DNA of 19,571 nucleotides from Candidatus Zixiibacteriota bacterium (lineage in GTDB: Bacteria; Zixibacteria; MSB-5A5; GN15; FEB-12), in assembly GCA_003641345.1 (NCBI GenBank), contig QNAD01000004.1:1-19571 (forward strand), given 5' to 3'. A program made the translations under genes and the position numbers. Below the pieces are notes generated by a model, which had not been told where the DNA came from, did not search any database, and saw only the letters and a program-made list of their open reading frames with translations. Shown here one piece after another: positions 1-8,037 of this stretch (position 1 is the stretch's first letter; each line of letters begins with the position of its first letter).

Positions 1-312
1 ATTTTTCTTTTCTGTTTTATATGAAGCAATCACATTAACCAAAGGAAGTTCTGTTTTTGAATAAGGGTCAAAAAAAGAAAAATATTGAGAGTCTATTTGG
101 ATATTCAATGAATCAAAAAATTCATAAAAATAATTACGACAATTTTTTGATTCTTCACTGCCCGGGACACGAGGCCCAAAATCGACTTGTTTCTCGAGAT
201 ACGCAAAAGAACGATCAGCATTAAATTTTGGCGCTTCAATTTTTTGAGCTGAACAATTCGTTAATACAATCACACAAATTAATGTGAAAAATAAGTGTCG
301 TTTATTTCGCAT
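1..312 (-). CDS. M28-like peptidase / glutaminyl cyclase-like secreted protein (N-terminal part)
   Basis: Only the first 104 codons are present; the gene runs off the left edge. It opens with ATG at 310-312 (MRNKRHLFF...), followed by a hydrophobic stretch and LTNC at about residues 17-20. That is a plausible but imperfect lipobox, with Asn before the Cys, so the protein is probably exported and possibly a lipoprotein. After a short linker comes VDFGPRVPGSEE at about 43-54 and then a CRNYFYEFF segment. This is the N-terminal signature of M28 zinc peptidases and bacterial glutaminyl cyclases, in which FGPR.PG precedes the helix leading to the catalytic core. The metal ligands would lie outside the window, so peptidase and cyclase cannot be told apart. 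It follows sprA by 41 bases on the same strand and may share its transcript. Confidence 0.72.
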   Translation of the reverse strand, partial: MRNKRHLFFTLICVIVLTNCSAQKIEAPKFNADRSFAYLEKQVDFGPRVPGSEESKNCRNYFYEFFDSLNIQIDSQYFSFFDPYSKTELPLVNVIASYKTEKKN

Positions 313-353
313 AGTATAAAAAAAATATAATTTGAATCATAGTCAACCAATTT

Positions 354-3300
354 TTAAAAACGAATTTCAGTCCATATTTTAACTTCACGGACATGAGTGA
401 CTGTACTGCGTTGACGATCATTAGTATCCTGCCAACGAAGCTTGATACCTCCTCTTATTTTCGAGGAGAATTGATAAGATATTTCAGGAGCGACACTTAG
501 GTCAGACTTATCACTTGAAGAGATAAAGTCATCCTTACTCGCCTGCCTTGTTTGACCGAGAGTAGAACTATATTTTACATTTAAGGTTATATGAGCAGTT
601 GATTTAAATTTAAATTTTCCGAAAAGAGGAATCGAAATTCCACCGGGGGAAGTAAAACTATACTTAGCACTGGTAGCTATCTTTTTTTGAGTAGATTTTG
701 TTTCTGACCTAAAATCACCATTGGTTTGATTATATTTAAAGCTGTTATCTTTGCTTATAGTGTACGAACCAGAGACAGACAAAGATCTAATCAATTTTAG
801 ATTTAATGATATAAGCGGATTAAAACTAACTTTTTCAGAAAAATCTACCCTGTATCCATCGTCAATATTAAGACGTTCTTTCTCACTTCTTGTAAATCCA
901 GTTTTAGGGGAAAAAATATCAATAAGTTTGTTAACAATCGGTTTCAATATGGGCAAGGTATTGAATTTTTGAATCCTGATTGTTAAATCAGGCCAGCTTC
1001 TTGAAATATTTTCAAATCGTTGACCAACTGAGACTAAATCTTTTGAGGTCGATTCTTTTATTCTTACATCAGTTCTTAATCCACCCAAGAAAGTAAATCC
1101 TGAAGATAAACTATAAGCTTCCGATTCACTTGATTGCGGATTCCTGTTTTGATTAACAGATTTAAGGTCACCTGGTTCACGGGTAAATCCGAGACGATAT
1201 TTCCAACCAGGTCTAACTGTTATTCCCGGAATAGAGTTTTTAAAAGACACATCATATTTGTATTTTACCGGATTTATCCAACCGGTTAAAAATCTAAAAA
1301 CTGATAAAACCGGATCATAAAACGGTTTGCCATCTTTTTTAACTTCATTGGAACTTCTGGTTCCTCTCCCTGAACCACCCCGAAATCTCCTAGTACCACT
1401 ACTTGATGATTGGCTGCCAAACAGAGACATATGATTAAAAGTTCCGCTTGCTCCCATCGACCTATTTAAGGCTGAGCGATAAGCCTCATATGTCTTGTCG
1501 TAATCTTCGGTATATGACGATGAAAAACTGAAAGTGGCTGATAAAAAAGTTAATAATTTCGGGTCATAATTAGCGCTAAAATTATGTTGGAATCTGGTTT
1601 CAATCCCAAGTTTTGGATTGCTAAATGAAAGCACAAGCATATTTGGATCTAAACTACTCAAATCACGAACTGTCCTATAACGGAAAGAAAGATTCAAATT
1701 CTGAAATAATGGATAAGTCAAATCGAGATTACCGTTAAAATTCCTTTTAAAACTGGTTGTTCTTCTCAAATCTTTATTATCGGTAATCGTTAAATTTCTC
1801 TCAAAATTACCTGACACAGAAAACTTGCTTGGGTAAAGACCAAGTTCGGACTCCGATGCTTTTTTTAGAATTGGTATTGATTTTGCCCAAAAGAATATAG
1901 GTACTTTTGGAGGTTTTTTAACACCAAAATCAAAGCCCGACTTTATACTGACATTTTCACTAAATTGATACGGAGTTAAAACATCGGTTTTTTTTGAGAG
2001 ACGATAAGAAAACGATGTGCCTATCAACCGATTCAGTATTAATGTAAATAACGGATTTTTACCCTTATGGTTAAAAGAAACGCCGGAAAGACTTATTGAT
2101 TGAGAAGTACTAATAGATTGCTCTTGCTGACGAATCTCTTCCGGTAAAAGGATATCAGTGCCATTTCTAAGCAATGGAATCAAAGTTCTCTTTGAATAAG
2201 AATATCGCAAAGGTAATTTAGCACCCCATGACCGAGGTAAAAACTTATCAATACTTAATGAGAATCCATAAGACATAGATTTTTCAGTTTTACCACTTCC
2301 CAAATTTTGGTCAGAGCCACCACGAGTTGCCGCAGAAATACCCCTGAAATATGGGTCTTTGTCTTGATAACTGAAATTATATTGAAACAAATCTGCAACA
2401 GAGCCTTGAGTTGATATTCTCATAGCAGTACCAACATCTCTCCTGACATCCGTTACTCGTAATTCGTCAAGCCAAATTTCCCCTGATACATCGCCGGTAT
2501 CAACTCCAAATAATCCTTCTTTTATATTTACTACTCCAACACCAAAAAAACGGATCTCATTTAAATTGGGATTTCCTACAATCCTATATTTACCTGAACT
2601 TACATCCAGATTATTAAGCTTTTCTCCCGTTCGAAAGACTGAATCTTTAATCTTAGACAGCTCCGAAAAATCCATTTCTACATAATTTATTTCTTCCCAA
2701 TTAGAAGCTTGCTGTAAGACAACTTTATGTTCGTAATAATTATCTAAATTACTTCCAACCCTAAAGAAAAACTGCACCGAGTCAGCTGATTCTGATAATT
2801 TTGGAACATTCACATACATTTTCATTTTTTTATATCCGGAATACTGATCAATTTGCAGAAGTTCTTTAGTAACAAGAGCAGTATCAAGATATTGCAATGA
2901 ATCAAATTTTAGAAGTAATCCTCGTTGAGGTTCTTCGTAATCATTAACAGGATCTCTGTATGCCTCAACACCGGGAGGTGCCGAAAAAGTACCATCCTCT
3001 GAACTGATTGTGGCAACTGTCATTCTGGAATTATAATTAGATAATTCATCGAAGATTACAGTATCCTGCCAATTTGATTGAACAAAATACCATGCAGCTA
3101 TTTCAGCTTCAAGAGGATCATTTTGCGTTGAGTCAGCTTCGAACCAGACTCTAACATGAGTTATCTGTTCCCAGTCCGGCTCAATATTAGTATCCATCAA
3201 GGTATCAGTTAATTCCGGTTCTCTAATAGGTATGCGATATGTCATCCATCCGTTACGCTCTGACTCAATTACCGCAAATTCACTGCTCTCAAGATCAACT

Positions 3301-6300
3301 TCATATGAATAATACGAATTAATAGTATTCATTCCATTATCAGAAAGTGCTTCTTCATCAGGAGAACCAATAGCTGACCCATCACGGATATTTCCTTCCG
3401 TGCCGTTAAGCCAGCGATATCTAAAATCTGCTACTTCCCATAAAGGTGAATTTTCGTCATTGAGCATCGCACATGAATCAGATGGCAAGGGACATTTACC
3501 ATCTCCCAAATAATACCAATTATCTCCCCCCGGGTCAGGATTTGTATCTGGATCATACCCATTTCCAAATTCATCAACTTCCATTGAATCCGGCAAGCCA
3601 TCCAGCCCAACATCTTCATTAAATTCTACAGTAGCATTTTCAAAATTCGATCCACTTCCGTCATAATCATAACCATCTTCAGTAAAAGCATTATTCAGAT
3701 GTTCTTTGTATATGTCTATATCTTCATTTATTTTCCCAAAATCAAAATGAATTTTACCTTTAGCATCATCACTAAATCGTGCCCTAAATTCAAACAGCTG
3801 AACTCTTTGAGCATCAACACGCGAATTAAAATAACGAGTCACACCTGCAAACGATGGAACCAGCGAGGTATCATAGCTCACAATTGTATCTACCCCGCTA
3901 AAAAGAGTATCTTCTGTAATATTTATATTGTCCGGATCAAAAATAAATCTAAGTGTATTGATAACGCCACTTTCGCCTGTTCCCGCTTCTCTATCAAATA
4001 CATCTTCCAGAGCTACGATTTCCCCTCCGAGAATCGGCCTATGCCATTTTAAATTACCCCGATTAAAAGTAATACTATCACCTGATAACGCAGCATCTTC
4101 CTCTTTTAGAGTAATTTGATAAGGCTTTGAAGAAATATGCCAATTAGTGCGCGTCATTCCCAAGGAAAGTTGGTCAAGAGCGGCTTCAAAATCATCAACA
4201 TATGCAACATCATTAACATTAGGGTTTGGATGTGACTGGGCAAATTCTCCCGAAATTTGGAAATTTGATGGCACTTCGGTTTCGACCAAAGGGATTGAAT
4301 TAGCTAAAGTGGTCAGGAAGTTTGGTTGAAATTTTGCTGTAGCATCAAAATCAAGAACAACCATAGTTGCAGTCTCCTGTCCAACTTTTGGTTTTCTATC
4401 TTGAGCCTTATCTGATTTATATAATGCTGTAGAGCCAAATGAAATATCATCAGTTAATCTATATTGAGCTCTGGCACCCAACAAGGTTTTTTTCTGAACA
4501 GATAAAAATGGAGAATATTCAAAGTCGATTGAGATGTCAGCATTCGGGTCCAGTGCTTCATGGGACAAAAGAGTAATCTGCCCAAAATCATATTGAATTC
4601 GATAATCTTTATCCTTCTGCAATTGGCGGCCATTGACCATAACCCGTTCTGAATTTTCAATAATATTAGCTTGATTCAAGCTTATAATTGAACTTCGGGA
4701 CTTAGTCGAAAGTTGTAAATAATATTTACTTTGACTGGCAAACTGTTGGCTGGTTGTAATGGTATTGTATAACTCAGGAACTTTTTCTTGTAATTGCTGA
4801 GTAGATTTACCGGTTGATGAAACAAATGTCGTATCTGAATTGAACGGTTCACGATCAGGGAAAATTATAAGTCCCCAGTCGGCTCTGAAAACTTCAGAAC
4901 GATCATCAAGTATGCCATCTGGAACTTTTGTATTACTTGTATTATATTGATCTAACCCATAGATTTCTATAAACTTCATCTCTTTATTATTCAAAGTTTG
5001 GAAATCAGGCTTTTCGGTAGTTGTTCTCTCTACTCCGTTATCACCTTTGAATATTTTCAAATCAATATCATCAACGCTGACTCCTCTCGGAATCTGGTAG
5101 CAGTTTCTCCACATAAGACTCCATGATCTTTTCTGTGGAGTATTTTCACCACTCGCAAGAACTAATATTTTCAAATAAAGAGAATCTGTATTTTCCTGAG
5201 AGACGTCACCTATCTTAACCAACTGTCCGTTTGGTTTTTCTATCTCCATATAAAAACCAAATGTTTTACTGGAAGTACGAGAAGATTTAAAAACTATATA
5301 TGGAATGTCAGTTTTATCTTTAAATTCATATGAATACTGGTCAGGAGAAACGATTTGAACTCTAATGCGTGGCTGTTCTCCAAGATAAAATGACTGTCTG
5401 TTAGGATGAGTTGGATCAGGAAATAGCTGAGCTGGGTCTGCTTCAATATAATCTTCCGTATCCATACTACGTGAAGTAACCTGTTCATATACAATCAACC
5501 TAACAATGGAATCGCCTTTTTGATATGGATCCGGCATCCCCAAAATTGTAGAATCAGAGTAAGCCAAATCAAATATTCTGTTTCTGGTAAATTCATAATC
5601 ACGGATATAATCCGCCCCTTCTTCACCTGTTGGAGTATATATTTTTCGTTCTGATGATCCTTTCTCCTGTGAGGCAATAGTTGTTAAAGTCAGATCACCT
5701 ATCTGGGCTTCTGCTTTTAAACCAAAAAGTCCTTGAATCTTTTGATTATATCCAACAAATCTGGTGTTTGGGATGCTAAGATTAGTATTACCAGCTTCAA
5801 CAGATTTTAAAATATCATCATCATCCCCCTTATATCTTATTTGTAATCTATTTGATAAGGGTATATCTGTCTGAGAATCCTGAGCAACTTTTACTGTTAT
5901 TTTACTGCCTATGGTACCTGTAATTTCAAAGCGAGAGACTTGTTCCATATTCAACGATGGAAATTTACTCTGCCTGAAAGTATCCGTTTGAGAAGCATCA
6001 GTCCATCGCGAACGTCCTGAGAAAGAGATTCTCCTGTATCCGGAGACCTGAAGCCCCGCACCACCTTCACCAAAAATTTTATCAAAACGTTTTGGTAAAT
6101 CAACATTAAACCCTAATCCGCCTCTCCGTTTTTTACGGCTTGGGTCTGAGAATGCTAAACTAAAAATATTGCCAAAATATTCGTCATCGTTAGCTTGAAA
6201 ACGATGAAGCATATACTTGTCAGCATCGACTGAAACTGGTATAAAATTTTGCTTGTATTTCCCCCGCACATAATATGATGTTTCAAAACGATGAGAGTTA

Positions 6301-6545
6301 CTCTCAAAATCGGATGAAGCATGTCTTGGAGTTCTTTTGAGTTTTCTTGATAACAACGGATAAGATTTTGGTTGCAAGGCTACCGAAAGGCGGTCCGGTT
6401 TTTCTTCAAATGGAGATATAATAAAAGGATATGGCTCAAGGGTAGCTTGAAAACCAATAATGGCATTAATTGACGTACTGCAACTAATAATAATAATTAG
6501 CGATAACAGTAAGAAGCGAAGATGTTGTAATAATCTTTTGTACAC
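354..6545 (-). CDS. sprA: SprA-family outer-membrane protein (type IX secretion translocon family)
   Basis: A 2063-residue protein of the SprA family. In Bacteroidota SprA is the giant outer-membrane beta-barrel through which type IX secretion cargo passes and is also needed for gliding. The start is GTG at 6543-6545; a nearby upstream ATG meets a stop after two codons. Residues 10-22 are a hydrophobic signal segment ending SINA. Family-like blocks are the FEITGTIGSKITV region (206-218), RYKGDDDDILKSVEAGN (237-253), and VAYVDDFEAA near 779-788, close to the classic SprA YVDDFE signature. Near 970-1030 is an Asp/Gly-rich stretch (EDGYDYDGSGS, then DGLPDSMEVDEFG and DPDTNPDPGGDNW) that resembles calcium-binding loops. 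The last third is rich in alternating strand patterns and ends in Phe, as outer-membrane barrels do. It is a little shorter than the roughly 2400 residues I recall for Bacteroidota SprA. No other T9SS gene is visible here, so secretion function is inferred from family only. Confidence 0.9.
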   Translation of the reverse strand: MYKRLLQHLRFLLLSLIIIISCSTSINAIIGFQATLEPYPFIISPFEEKPDRLSVALQPKSYPLLSRKLKRTPRHASSDFESNSHRFETSYYVRGKYKQNFIPVSVDADKYMLHRFQANDDEYFGNIFSLAFSDPSRKKRRGGLGFNVDLPKRFDKIFGEGGAGLQVSGYRRISFSGRSRWTDASQTDTFRQSKFPSLNMEQVSRFEITGTIGSKITVKVAQDSQTDIPLSNRLQIRYKGDDDDILKSVEAGNTNLSIPNTRFVGYNQKIQGLFGLKAEAQIGDLTLTTIASQEKGSSERKIYTPTGEEGADYIRDYEFTRNRIFDLAYSDSTILGMPDPYQKGDSIVRLIVYEQVTSRSMDTEDYIEADPAQLFPDPTHPNRQSFYLGEQPRIRVQIVSPDQYSYEFKDKTDIPYIVFKSSRTSSKTFGFYMEIEKPNGQLVKIGDVSQENTDSLYLKILVLASGENTPQKRSWSLMWRNCYQIPRGVSVDDIDLKIFKGDNGVERTTTEKPDFQTLNNKEMKFIEIYGLDQYNTSNTKVPDGILDDRSEVFRADWGLIIFPDREPFNSDTTFVSSTGKSTQQLQEKVPELYNTITTSQQFASQSKYYLQLSTKSRSSIISLNQANIIENSERVMVNGRQLQKDKDYRIQYDFGQITLLSHEALDPNADISIDFEYSPFLSVQKKTLLGARAQYRLTDDISFGSTALYKSDKAQDRKPKVGQETATMVVLDFDATAKFQPNFLTTLANSIPLVETEVPSNFQISGEFAQSHPNPNVNDVAYVDDFEAALDQLSLGMTRTNWHISSKPYQITLKEEDAALSGDSITFNRGNLKWHRPILGGEIVALEDVFDREAGTGESGVINTLRFIFDPDNINITEDTLFSGVDTIVSYDTSLVPSFAGVTRYFNSRVDAQRVQLFEFRARFSDDAKGKIHFDFGKINEDIDIYKEHLNNAFTEDGYDYDGSGSNFENATVEFNEDVGLDGLPDSMEVDEFGNGYDPDTNPDPGGDNWYYLGDGKCPLPSDSCAMLNDENSPLWEVADFRYRWLNGTEGNIRDGSAIGSPDEEALSDNGMNTINSYYSYEVDLESSEFAVIESERNGWMTYRIPIREPELTDTLMDTNIEPDWEQITHVRVWFEADSTQNDPLEAEIAAWYFVQSNWQDTVIFDELSNYNSRMTVATISSEDGTFSAPPGVEAYRDPVNDYEEPQRGLLLKFDSLQYLDTALVTKELLQIDQYSGYKKMKMYVNVPKLSESADSVQFFFRVGSNLDNYYEHKVVLQQASNWEEINYVEMDFSELSKIKDSVFRTGEKLNNLDVSSGKYRIVGNPNLNEIRFFGVGVVNIKEGLFGVDTGDVSGEIWLDELRVTDVRRDVGTAMRISTQGSVADLFQYNFSYQDKDPYFRGISAATRGGSDQNLGSGKTEKSMSYGFSLSIDKFLPRSWGAKLPLRYSYSKRTLIPLLRNGTDILLPEEIRQQEQSISTSQSISLSGVSFNHKGKNPLFTLILNRLIGTSFSYRLSKKTDVLTPYQFSENVSIKSGFDFGVKKPPKVPIFFWAKSIPILKKASESELGLYPSKFSVSGNFERNLTITDNKDLRRTTSFKRNFNGNLDLTYPLFQNLNLSFRYRTVRDLSSLDPNMLVLSFSNPKLGIETRFQHNFSANYDPKLLTFLSATFSFSSSYTEDYDKTYEAYRSALNRSMGASGTFNHMSLFGSQSSSSGTRRFRGGSGRGTRSSNEVKKDGKPFYDPVLSVFRFLTGWINPVKYKYDVSFKNSIPGITVRPGWKYRLGFTREPGDLKSVNQNRNPQSSESEAYSLSSGFTFLGGLRTDVRIKESTSKDLVSVGQRFENISRSWPDLTIRIQKFNTLPILKPIVNKLIDIFSPKTGFTRSEKERLNIDDGYRVDFSEKVSFNPLISLNLKLIRSLSVSGSYTISKDNSFKYNQTNGDFRSETKSTQKKIATSAKYSFTSPGGISIPLFGKFKFKSTAHITLNVKYSSTLGQTRQASKDDFISSSDKSDLSVAPEISYQFSSKIRGGIKLRWQDTNDRQRSTVTHVREVKIWTEIRF

Positions 6546-6608
6546 TATAAATTCATCTTTTTAAACAATTTAGTTCTATAACTAATATACTATAGGCTTA
6601 CTCCTCAA

Positions 6609-7562
6609 TTAAAATTTACCAATCTTTACAATTTCTTCTTCCAATAATACACCAAATTTTTCTTTAACTTTCACCTTTATTCTTTCGGCTAAAGTTAAAA
6701 TATCATTAGATGTAGCCTTCCCTGTATTGATAATAATATTGGCATGTTTTTCCGAAATTTCAGCACCGCCATATTTCATGTTTTTCGCTCCAATATCCTC
6801 TAATAATTTACCAGCGGCAAGTTTTCCATGTGGTTGCGTATTATCAGGAATATTCTTAAAAAAACAACCGGCACTACATTGATCATAAGGAAGTTTTTCA
6901 TGTCTAACAGATAAAGTTTCATCAATTTTTGATTGAATTGCTTTTTTGTCCCCTTTTTCAAGTTGAAATATAATTTGAGTAATTATATCACCTGTTTTTT
7001 TAAAGACAGAGTCTCTATATCCAAAATCTGCTTCTGAGTGAGATATATTTTTAATCTCACCATTTTTATCAATTACAGTAACAGATTCAACAATATTACC
7101 AATCTCTCCTCCGTAAGCACCAGCATTGCCATAGACTGCTCCCCCCACAGAACCTACAATTCCGGCGGCAAATTCAAGACCTGTAAGGCTGTTTTTTGAG
7201 CTGAAAATAATCAAATCTTCCAAATTTTCTCCGGCTCCGCAAATTATTTTGGACTTTTCAAAAATTTCCATCCCTTTAATATCCATCTTGATTATTAATC
7301 CATCAAAACCACTATCGGAGATAAGAACATTAGTTCCACCGCCCAATATTACATAAGGGATGTTTAAATTTTTCGTTTTTTTCAGAGTATCTGATAATTC
7401 TTCAATTGTAGTAACAGAAATAAATAAAGTAGCTTTACCGCCTGTTTTATAACTTGAAAACTGGGCTAAATCTTTATTGAATTCCAATAAGTCACCAAAA
7501 ATTTCAGTAAGTTTATCAGTTTTTAATTCAGTCATATCTTTATTATCAGCATTCAATTTCAT
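6609..7562 (-). CDS. murB: UDP-N-acetylenolpyruvoylglucosamine reductase MurB
   Basis: MurB uses FAD and NADPH to reduce UDP-GlcNAc-enolpyruvate to UDP-MurNAc, the second committed step of cytoplasmic peptidoglycan precursor synthesis. At 317 residues it has the usual length. The FAD-binding fold shows SSYKTGGKA (36-44), GGGTNVLISDSG (74-85), and LEFAAGIVGSVGGAVYGNAGAYGGE (129-153, the flavin cradle). GYRDSVFK (181-188) carries the active-site Tyr-Arg. In SAGCFFKN (230-237) the general-acid position, usually Ser (AGSFFKN), is Cys233 encoded by TGT. GGAEISEKHANIIIN (265-279) carries the catalytic Glu region. The start is either ATG 7562 or ATG 7535 (M10); no Shine-Dalgarno decides it, and a promoter predicted just upstream would leave the first almost leaderless. 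It lies between the DUF1844 gene and sprA on the same strand. Confidence 0.96.
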   Translation of the reverse strand: MKLNADNKDMTELKTDKLTEIFGDLLEFNKDLAQFSSYKTGGKATLFISVTTIEELSDTLKKTKNLNIPYVILGGGTNVLISDSGFDGLIIKMDIKGMEIFEKSKIICGAGENLEDLIIFSSKNSLTGLEFAAGIVGSVGGAVYGNAGAYGGEIGNIVESVTVIDKNGEIKNISHSEADFGYRDSVFKKTGDIITQIIFQLEKGDKKAIQSKIDETLSVRHEKLPYDQCSAGCFFKNIPDNTQPHGKLAAGKLLEDIGAKNMKYGGAEISEKHANIIINTGKATSNDILTLAERIKVKVKEKFGVLLEEEIVKIGKF

Positions 7563-7568
7563 TGATAT

Positions 7569-7596
7569 AATATAGTATTTAATACCCTATTGACAA
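7569..7596 (-). promoter_or_regulatory. Putative sigma70-type promoter of murB
   Basis: On the minus strand TTGTCA (7591-7596) and TATATT (7569-7574) are 16 bases apart, each one mismatch from consensus. The predicted start falls about at the first possible murB ATG (7562), so either that mRNA is leaderless or translation begins at the second ATG (7535). Confidence 0.45.
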
Positions 7597-7616
7597 GGCA
7601 AATCACGGATTTGCCT
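7596..7616. repeat. Perfect 9-bp inverted repeat between DUF1844 gene and murB
   Basis: AGGCAAATC (7596-7604) and GATTTGCCT (7608-7616) pair perfectly around the triplet ACG. It sits right against the -35 box of the predicted murB promoter. There is no T-run after it on the minus strand, so it looks more like an operator or a weak attenuator hairpin than an intrinsic terminator. Confidence 0.45.
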
Positions 7617-7687
7617 GTTAATAATTTATTATCACACATTGATTTATACAATAATCAGAAAATTGGGTTCATTAAATAATTAGTTAC

Positions 7688-8017
7688 TTATTTTTCTGGT
7701 TCAGATTCCTCGTCAGCCCCTTTTTCAGCATCTTTTGACTCGGGTTCATCCGCTTTTTTACTTTCATCGACATAATTTAATCGCAACTCATATAAAACAT
7801 GCCCAATTATTTTAGATTCCTCATCAGATAAATTCCCTTTCATCTTTTTTTCAAGCATCTCAATAACATCAATTGAAAATTGAGCCGCCTTTAAATCACG
7901 TTCAATCTTTCCGTTAAAAGGTGAAGCTATTTTACCCATCTGTTGCATAGCCGAAGCTTGCATCGAAAGTACTAATTGTAAAAACAGTTGATCTACATTT
8001 TCAGGCATTTTATCCAT
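7688..8017 (-). CDS. DUF1844 domain protein
   Basis: A 109-residue protein matching the small DUF1844 family, whose function is unknown. LFLQLVLSMQASAMQQMGKI (11-30) and the later KAAQFSIDVIEMLEKKMKGNLSDEE and VLYELRLNYVDE segments follow the family pattern (a helix with small residues, then IDML.EKT.GNLT.EE, then LYELR..YV). The last 25 or so residues are a Lys/Glu/Asp-rich, probably disordered tail. No signal peptide is seen, so it is likely cytoplasmic. The start is well supported: AAGGA (minus strand, 8024-8028) is six bases from ATG, with GGAG just before it. It begins 20 bases after recG, which suggests co-transcription. Confidence 0.85.
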   Translation of the reverse strand: MDKMPENVDQLFLQLVLSMQASAMQQMGKIASPFNGKIERDLKAAQFSIDVIEMLEKKMKGNLSDEESKIIGHVLYELRLNYVDESKKADEPESKDAEKGADEESEPEK

Positions 8018-8037
8018 AATATTTCCTTCTCCAACAT

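Noticed and set aside
6480..6545. SprA as a lipoprotein (IISC near residue 21)
   Set aside because: SprA proteins are outer-membrane barrels; the Cys lies in the hydrophobic signal segment, and SINA just after it serves as an ordinary cleavage site.
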